A DNA stretch of 64,000 nt from Campylorhamphus procurvoides (GCA_013396655.1 WBMV01006287.1:1107801-1171800), one strand, 5' to 3'; positions 12,721 to 24,601 are shown, counted from the first letter of the stretch. The notes: generated by a model not told the origin, from the letters alone. A program made the numbers and translations.

Positions 12721-15700
12721 AATTTAGCACTTGATGTATATGCTTGCTAAAAAATGTAATTTTTTTTTTAATGAAAGTTATTAACTGTGATTTGATAACT
12801 TATTTTTTGTTCCCATTGTGGATGTTTTCATGGGTAAATATTTCACATCTAATAAATCAAGATGCACTATTTTCTCATCATCAGAATGGAATGCACGCTG
12901 AAGTGACTTCAGCAATACCAGAGCAGTAAACCTACTTGTAAATCTAAATCATCAGCACTACGTTTCTGTTTTCTTACCTTTTTTCCATTGCAATTAGCTG
13001 CAGGAGTTCTTCCCCTAAAAAAGATGGATTCCTGTCAGTGAGTCATGCTCTCCGTTTTCATTTCAGGGCTTTCTGGGAGTTTACAGGATGCTACACCTGC
13101 ATCACAGCTATTGAGGTTTCTGAACCTTTGTCACAGGCTGCCCTCTTCCAGGTTACTCACTACTTTCAAAATGGAAATTTAGAAGATCTGAAAAGAAAAT
13201 CCCGTGTCAGAATTTTCCTGATTTTCTGATCAGCAGAGATCCCTACTAGGCGAAAGTGTCTTATTTTTAGGGATTAATTAAAGGTGGTAACACTCCTAGA
13301 AGCTGGAAACTCTCTTTCTAGAAAGCAAGGAGTAATAAAAAGACAAAGTTTGCAGAGATCTGGAAATGTATTTTACAGCCTAATATTAGTGGGTACTAGA
13401 GACAACCCATGGATTTCACTTTGGTCTCCTCTCTGGTCACTGAAGGTAACAAACATGCTCCTTAAGTTTCTAGTAGAATGCATTAAAATGGAGTCAGAAT
13501 TTCTTAGCAATAAAATCAACCTGAGATTCAGGTTATGTAGTAGATGGGTAAGCCCCTATTCCCCATGCTAAAACATCATGGTGCTTCCTATCTTATTCTT
13601 ACTTCTTCCTGTGAATATGAATGTTTTTGTGAGTGTACAGAGAGACCTTTTTGACTGTCTTTGTACTGAATTTGCCTATCACTCAAAAAAAATCATTGGG
13701 TCAGAAGCTGCCTGCAACTGTGTATTTGTACAGTGTTTAATATAATAGGAACTGATTCCTCAGCTGAGACATTATACACATCACTGATAATGATAATTTC
13801 AAGCTGTGATAAAGATTATGCCTCCCAACAGTTTCCCTGCTTGCAAAATGATACTGAAATCAAGTAGACTGTGGTCCTCACAATTTTGACTTCTGGTTTG
13901 TTTACTCAGGGAGTTCTCAGTAATTTTAAAATATTGTCTGTGTTTATCTTACGTTTGGATAACTGTGCCAAGCTTAGAGAAAATCCCATTGTAATCAATT
14001 TACTTATGTACTTCTATTTTCTTCCTATTGTTATTGTTTCACAGTGCTTTTAGCACTGCTTCAGAGAGTTCACAGCCAAAAAGGCAAATAACACTGTAAA
14101 GGGGAGAGGAAGATGTCATTGGAATACATTCAAAAATTTTGTGCATCTTTCCCTTGGGACACATAAAATATCTAATCTACTTTTACAGGTGAGAAAAATT
14201 TCAGAAGTGTGTTCTATACTTGTGTTATCATCTCAACCACAAACACAAAGTTGGAATTGTCCCTTTAAGCTTTTTTTCAGCTATAAGGTGAAAAGGAACC
14301 ATATCAAGGGTAATTCACAATTGCTATGCTGTATTATCTCTTTCCAGTCCATGTTTAAGTAAACTTTCAAACATGCTCCAGGGGCTACACAACTGTGTTA
14401 GCACACGTTAGCATTTAAGTGTGTTTACAATATGCTTAGAGTTGCATGGTTTTTCAAACACACCAAATTCCCTAAGAGTCAAACAAACTTGTTTTAACAC
14501 ATTTTATTCACAGAAACTGAACTTAAATTAGTAACCCACTTAAACATCTCTAATTGCCTGATTCTCTGATGTGATGACTAGATTCAGGCAATAAAAATAC
14601 CTATTTATGCTATTCACAGTGTATATTAGGATTTGAGGAGGGGATCTAGATTCAATACACAGTCCAAGGTTGAATATAGAGATAATATATCATTCTATAA
14701 CAACTTTCTTCCATGATTTGCAGAGCATTCACTTCACAAACCCCATTTTTCACCAATAAATCAGGTTGTTTCTTACACCTAATACACAACAATTATTCCA
14801 AGACATGCTTTTACACCAGCTGTGTCTTTTCATGTTATAACTGTAATTAGTGTGTTGGAAAAATAAACAGTTAAGTTCAAGTTTAAAACAAAGCAAACTA
14901 AACCAAAACAAACAAAAACCCTGCCCCATCTGTCAGGTTGTATGTATGACATCATCAGATATTCTGCACTTGTTTGCAGCCATTCAGACCAACCTGCCCC
15001 ACAGTCTAAGCTTTGTGCTGCAGCTCCCTTTACAGGGTCAGCGGGCTGGAAAATTACCACATGCTGTCACAGTTAGCTCAGCCAGGTCTTGTTATCATTG
15101 TTTCCAACGAATCCATTCATTCCATTATTTTACATATTGGGCAGACGTTCTACCACAGAGGCTTGGGCCACAAAAACTTGAAGGGCCAAATGTTAATGGG
15201 CCCCTATTGTCAGCAGAATAGCAGTGCAATACGTGGGAAAAAATACCCAGACAGCTCACTGACACTGGTTTAGGACCTCTAGACTTAGGCTGTAGCCTGT
15301 GAAGAGCTTTTATGTAAACAAGGCTTCAAAAAACAAAGAATATCTTCTCTGTCAATATTCATAACCCATAAATTTTTCCTTCTCTTCCCCCTTCTTCGCC
15401 CCACAGAGCAGCATAGCTCTTCAGATGCAAAGAGGCAAGAAAGTGGTATGTATGGTAAATGCCTTTTTCAGAGCAAATCTCTAGGATGTGTGCAAGAAAC
15501 CATACAAGCAATCCTGATTTATAAGGGATATTATAGAGCACAGGGCTGGAACAAAGCAGTTTTATTTGGAGCTTGCTCTACTATCTGTGTGGCTGATAAT
15601 GGAGCACATAATTCTGGAAATTTAAAGCTTGTGCTTTGTGTATGGTATGGTTGATGTGTAAAGATGAAGGCAGAGCGTGTCTGTCATTCTTGAGCACGGT

Positions 15701-15980
15701 ATTTCAAGTAAAAGGAATCGCACTGATGACGACTTTTAGTTTCTTCTTAGGAAACCAAAAAGCCAGGCAACACTCAGGAAACACATAGAGAATTTTGAGC
15801 ATCCTGGAGAAAAAAGAAAATCAGGATAAAGAAAAATGTGTTCAAGTTACATTGTTGCCCCACATTGTTGGAGGTGACATTATTTTTCGATTTGTTTTGT
15901 TTCTATGCTAAATGCTATTCTCAGTTGTTTCCCACTCACATTCTTGAATTCAGTGAGTTCACTGGAACTTCACTCTAATA

Positions 15981-16178
15981 TGAAGGAGCTCTTGGAACAG
16001 AGTCCCCAGGGAAGTGGTCACAGCACCAAGACTGTCTGAGTTCAAGACTCTCAGGATCTCTCAACACTGTCAGGAACATGGTATGATTGTTAGGGCTGTG
16101 TTGTCCAAGGCCAGAACTTGGACTTTGATGATCCTTGCGGGTCTCTTCCCATTCAGGATATTCTCTGATTCTGTGATT
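15981..16178 (+). mobile_element. CR1 LINE, 3' end (about 200 bp)
   Basis: The segment starts in the ORF2/3' UTR junction region (CCCCAGGGAAGTGGTCACAG, CACCAAG..CTG..TGAGTTCAAG) and runs through ACTTGGACTTTGATGATCCT, TGCGGGTCTCTTCCC and a tail ATTCTCTGATTCTGTGATT. The wording of the 3' UTR (GGTCACAGCACCAAG, GATCCTTGCGGGTC) differs from the other copies in this window and indicates a different CR1 subfamily. It is 5'-truncated and moderately diverged, with no coding capacity. Confidence 0.9.
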
Positions 16179-16475
16179 GTTTTGGGATAGCTTCACTGAC
16201 TCTTCTTTCATCCATCTTTAACCAATCATGGATGAGAAAATGGTCAGGCTAATGGAGATGGAAACTGGCAGAGTACCTCCAAACTGGAAGCATCCCTGTC
16301 ATTGCCAGCTGTGACATTTCAGGAGCCACACTCTTGTTAGATAAAGATTCCTTCTTCAGACTCCTCAACTTGAACAGTGAAGTAAATAAGATTAAAAGCG
16401 GCTCATGAGAACAAGTTACAAAATCCTTCATTCCAAGAAGGAGTCACTTTAAAAACTGCTTAAAAATTAATCCAA

Positions 16476-16496
16476 AGAGAGAGAGAGAGAGAGAGA
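16476..16496. repeat. (AG)n microsatellite
   Basis: A pure AG dinucleotide run of 21 bp, followed by A-rich sequence. Confidence 0.92.
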
Positions 16497-18388
16497 AAAA
16501 GAGTGTCTGAATGCCTGGGGCTTCACTGTCAGGTCTGAATAAACTTTCCTGTTCCTGAGAGCAGGCTGGGACTAGAGGGAAAGGGGATGTCCTTGGCATC
16601 TCATGCCCACTGCCTTTATTTCAGGTGCTGAGTATTCTCTTCCCATTATTTCCACTGCCATTGGACAACAAAGGTCTTGATAACATGACCTGGCTGCTCT
16701 CACTATGACAGCATGTGGTAATTAGCTGAATCCACTTGGATTTGGAAAACTGAAACACAAGTCTCAACTTTTTAAACTTGCGTGTAATTAGTACAGCTGT
16801 CATTTCAGTTCATTTATGGTACTGATACTCCAAAGAGCCCCACAAAAGTGAACATCACAATATATCTTGTTTTCTGCAAACATTTTGAGAATAGCAGGCC
16901 ATGGTCTGAATGAAAGAGAAGAATTCATGGTATCTCTTTAAAGTCTGGCTAACATATATTCCAGGTGATAATAAGATATGTTAAAATACTTGCACTGTTC
17001 AAAAGCCAGATTAGCCACTTCATGTCTTATGAAATATATTCTATTTCAACTAAGATTATTTCTGTGTCTGGCAGCTAATTTTAAATAGCTCCTCTTTTCA
17101 GATGGTATTAAGACACAATTGAAATAAATTAATTCTCCATCAATGTGTTTCAAGTCTAGATTTCCTAAGTAAACTCTCCAAGCAATCATCATAATAATTT
17201 CGTGAACCATAGGTAATATCTTGGAATAAAGAGACTTTTTCAGGGTATGAAATGTTCCATTAAGATAAACATTAGAACTTAGTGTTATCATATTGAATAC
17301 AGTATTTTCAAAAAAATCTTCCAGGTTTTTAAGACAAGCATAAAAAAAGGGAGAAAGAAAGAAAAAACGAAGCTGAAAGAATGAGAGAATACAAGAAATA
17401 AATAAAACTCTTACAAATTCAATTAGTTCAAGCAATCTCAAATGTGATCTGTTGCCCCTAATTTTTCAAGATTAGTGTGCATGTAGATACATATTTTTGT
17501 GTACATACATATTTTTGCCAATGTGTTTGGGGGATATGGGATCTGGAGGAAGTGAAACAGTAATGAATTAACAAGAATAGGCCCTGCTTTATGTGATCTT
17601 TTAAAACTGTATTATGAAATACACAAATTGCACTATTCAATGCTTCAGTTTCTTACCTAGCTTTGCACAGTTGAAGTGTTAAACTTAACTGCAGGCTCCA
17701 TGGGAACTTCTGACCATGAAGTCTAAGCAGAAAAAAGTGATTTTCATTATTTGCCTCAAGCATGCAGGCATTCTTCTGAAATTTGGGGAGCTCTTGTTCA
17801 TATTCTCTGACAGGATTAGATGCACCAGTGCCCATAAAGTTTAAAAACAAAAAAACCAAAATGAACAACAACAAAACCAAAAAATAGCTTAACCTGTTTT
17901 GACAGTCATCTTTGCCTAATAAAAGTGCAAGTAATTAGGCAATGGATCCAGTGCCTTGAACTGAAGAAAATCAAATAACTGCAGACCAGCTCCCACTGAA
18001 TTTGGTGAAATTGCAACCAAAGACTACTGGCACTTATAAATCCCAGAAGAAAGGTCACTGAAGGACATACAATGCATTCAGCAACCTCTGCATTGTTGTT
18101 TCTTTGCCACCTTCCACTCCCTTTGCCAAAAAGGAATAAAAATATTTCAGTAAAGTATGTGAAAACAGTATAGAATTTATCTACATGAACGACCATAATT
18201 CTGTAGCAACTTTCTGTGGTATGAGCTATTTTCTATCAAGTTTCATTAATATAATAGAATTTTAGCATTTCATTACCTTACTAAGATGTGACCTTGCAAT
18301 CATTTCAAGTAATTTTCTTATCAGATTAGTGAAGACAAAGGCTTACATACTTCAAAGCCAGCATGTAAACTACTAACGGAACCTGACC

Positions 18389-18404
18389 TTTTTTTTTTTT
18401 TTTT
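18389..18404 (+). repeat. T16 homopolymer
   Basis: Uninterrupted run of 16 T. The flanks are not recognised as a processed pseudogene or SINE. Confidence 0.9.
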
Positions 18405-19740
18405 CATTTTGTGCATGTATATTAATGTTTGTTTGCCTTCCAATATTTTTCTCCAATTTTTCATTATGGAACTTGGAAAATTAGCCCATTATCACACACT
18501 TTTTGATGGAGTAAGTAAACCAGGCAGTATTATAGTAGTAGTCATATTTTTAAACCAGTTATTATGGTACAAATAACTGTGATAAGAAACAATGATGGCT
18601 ATTGTGAAGGGTTACATGAAAAAAAAAAGTCAGAAACAGTGCAATGAAACCACTGGAACTGGAAGTTGATCAAGAAAAATTCCTAAAGGAGATATTTTTG
18701 TAATGATATAGTAATTGTCTCAAAGAAGTGATGAAAACCCCTTTACATTATACAGTCAATGTTAGACTGAAAAAAAAATATTACAAGGTTCTATCTAGGG
18801 AATAATCCTGTGCTAGGCAGTGAGAGAAACTAGTAGTTTTTATCTTCATTCTTTCAGATGCTATGATTCAAGACTGGCTCAGAAGATGAAAGACTAATGG
18901 TATTTAATGGATTGCTGAGCTCCTGTCTGATTGCTACATAGATTTCCTTTCAGAAATTAAATAATTTAAGAAGAGAAGAAAAATACTTTTCCTTTAGTCA
19001 GATTAATTTAAAAGGAGTGAAACAACACTCTCTCAGAGTCTGCACCACAGAAAAGAATCATCTATAATGCAGGTGGTGGAAAGGCAATGATGCAGTATGC
19101 CTGTACTGGTGAAAGAATTCCATGTGAAGACCTAGTATATATTAACTTTCTGATTTCCTTACTATTCTTTTGTAATTTGCCCTGTCTTATATTTTTAATA
19201 AGCTTCATAATAGCTTTTAAGTTTTTAAGAAAATTTCAGAGTGTCAGGAAAATCTAGAGATGATTGGTGGGAAGAAAAGGTCATATGTGCTTTATTGCCT
19301 GGGAAACTCCATAGCCCCATTTCATAATCCTCTCAGGGCCTTTTCTCATTAAGGAAGCACATTTTCTGGAGCTCACAAAGGATCTAACACACCAGGGAAG
19401 GTATTCTGGCAGTATCTGGAATAGTGAGAAGGAAAGGAAGGAATGATTAGAGAAGTCCAGGCATGCTCCTCTATGAGACACACCAATATGTAAAAGGTCA
19501 TATTTCAGGTTTTGCCTTGGGCTTGTGCCATCTCTATGCCTCTTGCCTGTGAAAAGGGCAGATTGAAAGCAGCAGTTCCTGAATTCATTACTGCAAGAAG
19601 CAATTAATTTAGACTGAGAGGCTACTAATTGCAGCAAGCCTTGAAAAACATCATTCTTGGGTGTGGGGGAGTGTTGTTTCTTTTTTTTTTTTAATGAACA
19701 AATTGACAACGTCTCTTCTACCATCTGTTCATCCTCAGAC

Positions 19741-19755
19741 TTCCTTCCTTCCTTC
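19741..19755. repeat. (TTCC)n microsatellite
   Basis: Just under four TTCC units, 15 bp, in a pyrimidine-rich stretch. Confidence 0.8.
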
Positions 19756-20010
19756 TAATCTCAGCATATGTCATTGGGGTTTCAGCAACATTTTTGGCAT
19801 CCTCTTGTCTGTTTCCATATCTCTCTTGTCAGTCTATCTATCTCTTCTTATTTGATGCTAATCAGGGTAATGAATAATTCATTTATTTTTATAGATCTTG
19901 ATCTGATAGGTGTCTTCTGGGTTTTTTTCAATACATAACATAAACTTGCTATAATTGCTTATGGCCCTTTTCCTTGGGAAATCCAGGGATCCTTGGTACT
20001 TCCTACTATG

Positions 20011-20399
20011 CCTGTTCAGCTAAACAGCATTGGCTTTGAAAGGAGGCTTAGAGGGGACTTCTCTCTACAACTACCTGAAAAGAGATTGTAGTCACGTGAG
20101 TGTCGGTATCTTCTCCACGGTAACCAGTGATAGAACAAGAAGAAGTGACCTCACATTGCACCAGTAGGGAGGTTTGAATAAATATTGGGAAAAACTTCTT
20201 CAGCGAAAGGGTGGTCAAGCCTTGGAATGGGCTGCCCAGGGAAGTGGTGGATTCACCATCCCCAGAAACAATCAAAAAGCAAGCAGATGTGGTGGTTGGG
20301 GACATGGTTTAGTGGTGTACATGGCAGTGTTAGGTTAATTATTGGACTCGATGACCCCAGAAGTCTTTTGCAATCACAATGATTCCATGATTCTGTGTC
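20011..20399 (+). mobile_element. CR1 LINE, ORF2 C-terminus plus 3' UTR
   Basis: The copy covers the end of CR1 ORF2 and the full 3' UTR. In one frame, LYNYLK near 20067 is followed by TSDRTRRSD. After a one-base frame change, KNFFSERVVK, GLPREVVDSPSP and GDMV then end at TAG, the usual CR1 ORF2 terminus. A frame change near 20163-20170 creates an early stop, so the copy is dead. The 3' UTR has TTGGACTCGATGACC and the tail ATGATTCCATGATTCTGTG. The left edge is approximate, because the first 50 bp are diverged. ORF2 of intact CR1 encodes endonuclease and reverse transcriptase. Confidence 0.93.
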
Positions 20400-20744
20400 A
20401 TTAACAGCATACAGGTGTTTGCCTCAAACCAGAGTGTTTACAGGAAATTACTGAAACAAGCTAGGAACAGGGAAGAGCAGATTACCTGAGAAGCAAATGT
20501 TGCTGGCAAAATAGCTACCCCTTCTCACACTGTGTTTCACATGAAGGTAGTGGCCTCCAGCAAACTGGGCTCCATGTGCCACAAAGGGCACCAAACAGAG
20601 CCTTTCTCCTCCCACTTTAGGAGCCAAACCTTCGACTGCCAGCTTTGTTCCACAAAAGCTTTCAGTCTTCAGCAACAGAACACTGGGTGAAATCGCAGCA
20701 ATCACTCTGGTTTCGTGTCATATTGGAGATTATAAAATGTTAGA
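20400..20744. other. Unique spacer between CR1 and LTR
   Basis: About 345 bp with no recognised gene or repeat. An 85-residue minus-strand frame spans much of it but has no recognisable similarity. Confidence 0.5.
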
Positions 20745-20769
20745 AATGATAATGCTTGGAAGAAGTGAC
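20745..20769 (+). mobile_element. Possible left part of an interrupted MIR/CORE-SINE
   Basis: The end of this segment, CTTGGAAGAAGTGAC, resembles the MIR core phrase CTTGGGCAAGTCAC. The matching right half of a MIR begins immediately after the LTR. The match is short and recalled from family knowledge, so it is tentative. Confidence 0.35.
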
Positions 20770-21306
20770 TGTTGGCCGGTCATAATCTACACGTTCCCAG
20801 GTTGGGGGTAGAAACTGAGACGTTTATTGGTCACTCACATTACAATACATAGGACTGAGGAATGGGGTATGTTAATGAGGAGGTAGGACATGTTAATGAG
20901 GGGTACAAGCTATGCTAAGTAGGATTTAGGCAATCCAGTCAATATATGCCAACATACGGGTAAGCATTTCTCCATCCCAGGACCACCAGGGGAGAACAAA
21001 GGGTTTCTGCAGGTCTTGCAACATCTTGTAAAGTCCTTCCATGTCTTGCAAGGGAAGACAGGGCTAATATAGATAGATAGCTGAAAACAGTCCTGGTCTT
21101 CAAAGTAACTTCTCGTGACAGGTCCTGTCTTATGGAAGGGAGGAATTCCTTTCAGTATCTGCTGCCCAGGGCTTGCTGGACAATCCCTTCAGATCTCCAT
21201 GTCTTAATAATTGTTTTTCTTCCCCAACAAGTGACCTTGTTGGTGTTGCTGTGGCTGTAGCATATTAGAGCCTGTTTGTTTGAGATTAAGATTTAACATC
21301 ACCACA
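20770..21306 (-). mobile_element. Solitary endogenous retrovirus LTR
   Basis: On the minus strand this 537-bp segment begins TGTGGTGATGTTAAA (right end) and ends GGCCGGCCAACA-like at 20770, giving the TG...CA termini of an LTR. A polyadenylation signal AATAAA (minus strand, 20823-20828) lies about 53 bp from the 3' edge, as expected for the R/U5 boundary. No internal gag, pol or env sequence flanks it, so it is a solo LTR. No target-site duplication is visible (flanks GTGAC and CCTCA). A partial direct repeat containing ATGTTAATGAGG occurs at 20869-20900. The family cannot be named by eye. Confidence 0.78.
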
Positions 21307-21452
21307 CCTCATTTTTAACATCCATTAAATGGACATTATAGCATGGTACCCCAGCACAGGTGTGTTGCAAGGCTTAACTAATTATTGTGCACTTGCAAAC
21401 TGCTTTGAGATCAAAAAACGAATTCTAGCACTGAAGTGCAAAATGTTATTTA
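21307..21452 (+). mobile_element. Ancient MIR / CORE-SINE (or L2-type tail) relic
   Basis: The order CCTCATTTTTAACATC, TTAAATGG, ACAGGTGTGTTGCAAGGCTTAA, CTGCTTTGAGATC, AGTGCAAAATGTTATT follows the tail of MIR-type SINEs seen across amniotes, with the family phrases CCTCAGTTTCC, TAAAATGGGG, GTTGTGAGG, GCTTTGAGATCC and GTGCAAAGTATTATT. It is diverged, as expected for a repeat predating birds. An L2-type LINE tail, which shares this end with MIR, is the main alternative. Confidence 0.6.
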
Positions 21453-22088
21453 TACTTGTGCAGCAGTTGGAGAGCACAGTCTCAGAGAGGCTGTAAATCT
21501 GCTACCACTGTGTTTGAATAGTCTGTCAACTGAGGGAAGGGCATGAATATTTAAACATTTATTTAATTATTAAACCACAGGTCTACAAAAGCCATACTCA
21601 CGACTCCACTGATGTCCTAGGTGAATTCTAGCTATACTAATGTAAAACCAGAGCTGTGCAGCTAAGGACATTCTCTTTTCTTAGCATGTTGAAAACTTGA
21701 ATGACAATGAGGGAGAACCCAGTTCTCAATTTTTCACCTCTGTCCCTCTTCAGAACAGCCAATCCCTTGCTATGAAATAAAATAATTCTTAGATGTTCCA
21801 GAAATTATATTAGCCTCTTACAACTGTATTGCATTGTTTGTAGCCACTTGGTGTGAAGTACTTTTTTACATGAGCACTTGCTAAGGACAGGGCACTCCTA
21901 TTTCTGCCATGGAATACCATGTATCAGACTATAAATTATTTACAGTGCTAGTCCTTGTTTCAGATTTAGGTACATGTTTCAAATCATCTGAATGTGCTGT
22001 GGTGAGACAGACGTTCTTCAGCCACTTTGGCCTTTGGGGCTCCAAAAATTAGCAAAAAAAGGAATTGCAGTGAGGATGTTGCCAAAAC
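21453..22088. other. Unique non-coding DNA
   Basis: No gene or repeat recognised in about 640 bp. Confidence 0.55.
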
Positions 22089-22257
22089 CCTTCCTGGATC
22101 CTGCACAGGGAAGTGGTGAAATTGCTGTCTTTGGAAGTGTTCAAGAGCATGTAGGTGTGGTGCTTAAAAGCATGGTTTAGTGGTGGACCTGGAAGTGTTA
22201 GGTTAATGGTTGAAAGCAGTGATAGAAATCTTTTTCAACCTTAATGATTCCATGGAT
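22089..22257 (+). mobile_element. CR1 LINE, 3' end (about 170 bp)
   Basis: GGGAAGTGGTGAAATTGC, TTGGAAGTGTTCAAGAG, GTGGTGCTTAAAAGCATGG, TTTAGTGGTGGACCTGG, GTTAGGTTAATGGTTG and TTTTTCAACCTTAATGATTC follow the CR1 3' end in order. The short tail has lost most of its ATTCTATG repeats. It is the same subfamily style as the copy at 20011-20399, which has the same TTTAGTGGTG..GTTAGGTTAAT segment, and is 5'-truncated with no coding capacity. Confidence 0.88.
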
Positions 22258-24063
22258 TTCCCAGAGGCCATGAAAGAAACATGCAGGTGAGAAGATTCTC
22301 CACTTCTGCGATAAACTTAGTGCTGGGTTTGCACCTGACCTCTCCCTGCTTAACTGTAGTGCCAGGAATGCAGGCTGATGCAGCACTAAAAAGAAGAGAA
22401 ATGAAAGGGTTAAGCAAAGTGAAAGTGGATTTATAATTTCTGATTTGGGGCTCTTTTGCTGGTACAGTCACATATCATACAAATTGTCAGCAAGATGGTA
22501 GCAGACAACACACAAGGCTCAGAAGACTGAGTTTTAAATTAAAAGTGTATTTTCAACTACAATTTACATCTTCTTTGCAATGACAAATGCTTACTGCCAT
22601 GTGAGCCCTGAGAATACTGCAGTGGCCACAGAAGATACATTTTCTTTTGCAACTGTTTAAAATCCTGGTATGTGTATTATGGAGCAATACATAAAAATTA
22701 ATTTTAACAGGACTGCCAACCAAAGTGTAAGCCAGTATAACACAACTGTGAAACAAAGGTGTCAGTGGAGCCATGCTGAGTCATTGGGAAGAATGTGGAC
22801 TGTTGTAATTGCAAGCAGGTTCAAAGCACCACAACTAGTTCAATTTTAAATTTGTCTCATAATTTGCATATATAGACTTTATTTTCCATTTGATTCTTGC
22901 CTTCAGGGCCAATGCTGACACTGATGGACTTCTCCCCTGGTGTTACATGTGTCCTCCAGACTCTTTTTTGGGTCCTGTATCTTATTCCTATAGACTGGAG
23001 TCTTAACTTCCTCTTCAGGTGGCTGATTACAAAGAGGGTTGTGGGTGACCCCAGGTAAAACACTCTACTCAGACATCCTCAGCCCAGTACAGATGCATAT
23101 GAGTCATTTTGGTTTAATGTGTCTCTGAGACATCCATGCTTCATGCACAAAAGTGGTATGATCTCATGAAGTGTTTTGAGTCTTGTTGGTCCCAAGCTTG
23201 CTGTTTCAAAAGTTTCAATTTCCATCAGGTTTGTCAGGACCCAATGATTTTCCCAATTACTGGGATGAAGGGACATCATGGACTGTCTGAAACCACAGAG
23301 AAGATGTCAGCTGTCAGCATGGAGTTTATCAGTTCAGCAGTCTGGTTCTGGATGTTGGTTATTTCTTCAGTCTATTCAAAGCCTTAATAACAAACATGAT
23401 ATCTTCAATACACTTATTAATTGGAAAGCTTTTTATCCATTGTAGCCATGTAAGTAATCTTTTTCAAATGAACTATTTGATGTTTTGGAAGCAAGAACCT
23501 GGACACTGGGGAAAAAAAAATTATCAGAGAATCCCCGTTTCATAGAATTCATCTGTATATTTAAGTTAGGTACTGCTAATGTCCCCTTTTGGGTTCTGCT
23601 TTTAAAAACAGTTCATGGCTAAAGTACAATTTCACATAACACTAAAATAACACCTTTTAGATATTGGCTATGGGACTAATAATTAATTTGAAAAGTAAAT
23701 TCTTACTGCTGTGCTTGGAAATACTCTTAAGGAGCAGGCATATGTCAAAGCAGCAGGTATATTTCAAGAGAAGAAGCCTCCAATAGGCACAGAACTAATG
23801 ATTTTTTGTCAATTAGAATTTCTTGGGAAAATGAGCCAACAGTTTTCATTAATAGTATTAGAAGCAGTTAGAGTGATACTGTGTGTCTAGAACTATAGAT
23901 AAAACTTTTGAGTAAAAATTTTGAGAAGAAGGAAAGGGAGAACAAGCAGAGATGGTTCTTAGCATCACCGGTAATTTTTCCATCATTGAGGATTTAGAGT
24001 TCTTCATCTTAAAATGTTTTTTAAGAGTGAAAACTATATTTTCTAGTGCTTTTGTTTTATATC
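22258..24063. other. Unique non-coding DNA, no gene seen
   Basis: No supported gene. A pyrimidine tract plus CAG ends near 22906 and precedes a 32-codon open stretch without recognisable similarity; I do not call an exon. An open frame from 23952 owes most of its length to the pentamer array that follows. Confidence 0.55.
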
Positions 24064-24129
24064 TATTCTATTCTATTCTATTCTATTCTATTCTATTCTA
24101 TTCTATTCTATTCTATTCTATTCTATTCT
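24064..24129. repeat. (TTCTA)n pentanucleotide microsatellite
   Basis: About 13 near-perfect TTCTA units, 66 bp. In one frame it encodes a repeated YSILF pentapeptide, which explains an otherwise open 108-codon frame at 23952-24278. The array is followed by degenerate TTATG-like units up to about 24180. Confidence 0.95.
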
Positions 24130-24180
24130 TATTGTGTGATGTTATGTTATACTTATATTATAATAGGATCATAGTATGTA

Positions 24181-24601
24181 GTGCATATTGGTGGCTCATG
24201 TCCAGTCTCTCATCCACCAACACCTCCAAGTCCTCGGTAGGGCTGCTCTTGATCTGTTCATCCCCAAACCTGTGCTAATACTGTGGGTTCCCCCAACCAG
24301 GTGCAGCCCTTTTGCACTTGGTCATGTTAAACCTCATCAGATTTCCATAAACCCACTTCTCAAGCATGTCCAGGTCCCTCTGGAGGCATCTCGTCTTTCA
24401 GGTGTATCAAGAGCACCACTCAGCTTGGTGTCATCTGCAAATTTGCTGAGGATGCACTTGATCCCATCATCTGTGCCATTATTGAAGGTATTGAATAACA
24501 CTGGTCCCAGTACAGACCCCTGAGGGACACCACTTGTCACTTATGTCTATCAGGACTCTGAGTGATTGGGCACTATCCTCTGGTTTGAACCACTACCCTC
24601 T
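24181..24601 (-). mobile_element. CR1 LINE ORF2 fragment with reverse-transcriptase motif
   Basis: On the minus strand the segment encodes part of the CR1 reverse transcriptase: [13 protein letters not shown], then [13 protein letters not shown], then LDTPERRDA. The FADD catalytic palm motif is encoded by 24441-24430. A frameshift follows RRDA; in the next frame come [21 protein letters not shown] and finally VLVDERLDMS near 24190. The copy is about 420 bp and inactive. Unusually it has no CR1 3' UTR: the sequence stops inside ORF2 at about 24181. It is flanked on both sides by pentamer-type repeats. Confidence 0.93.

Larger units (their letters stand above)
7253..15980. other. Unique non-coding DNA, no gene seen
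   Basis: No frame here has a recognisable domain. Landmarks are a short (CA)n at 7531-7541, a (CCAAA)n patch at 8324-8350, an (AT)n run at 9001-9015 and a strongly AT-rich block at 12590-12720. The interval contains stretches that look like conserved non-coding DNA (10790-10990 and 14925-15270), judged only by TAATTA-type motifs or composition. A good pyrimidine tract plus CAG ends at 9180, but nothing coding follows it. Confidence 0.6.
16179..20010. other. Unique non-coding DNA, no gene seen
   Basis: No supported gene. Minus-strand open frames of 131 residues (17046-17441) and 147 residues (19281-19724) have low-complexity or unrecognisable translations and no codon-level sign of selection I can see. 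Simple repeats are (AG)n at 16476-16496, T16 at 18389-18404 and (TTCC)n at 19741-19755. Confidence 0.6.

Noticed and set aside
17046..17441. A 131-codon minus-strand open frame with hydrophobic stretches
   Set aside because: Phe/Leu-rich translation is expected from AT-rich DNA. There is no signal, domain or promoter evidence.
19281..19724. A 147-codon minus-strand open frame
   Set aside because: It has a lysine run from a T homopolymer and no recognisable domain or exon signals. Frames of this size occur by chance in 64 kb.
22890..23010. Possible small exon after a CTTGCCTTCAG acceptor-like site
   Set aside because: The 32-codon open stretch has no recognisable similarity and no clear donor, and such acceptor-like sites are common by chance.
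23952..24278. A 108-codon plus-strand open frame with a repeated YSILF motif
   Set aside because: The repeat is a translation of the (TTCTA)n microsatellite. The rest of the frame has no recognisable similarity.
24188..24523. A 111-codon plus-strand open frame
   Set aside because: It is antisense to the reverse-transcriptase-coding strand of a CR1 fragment.
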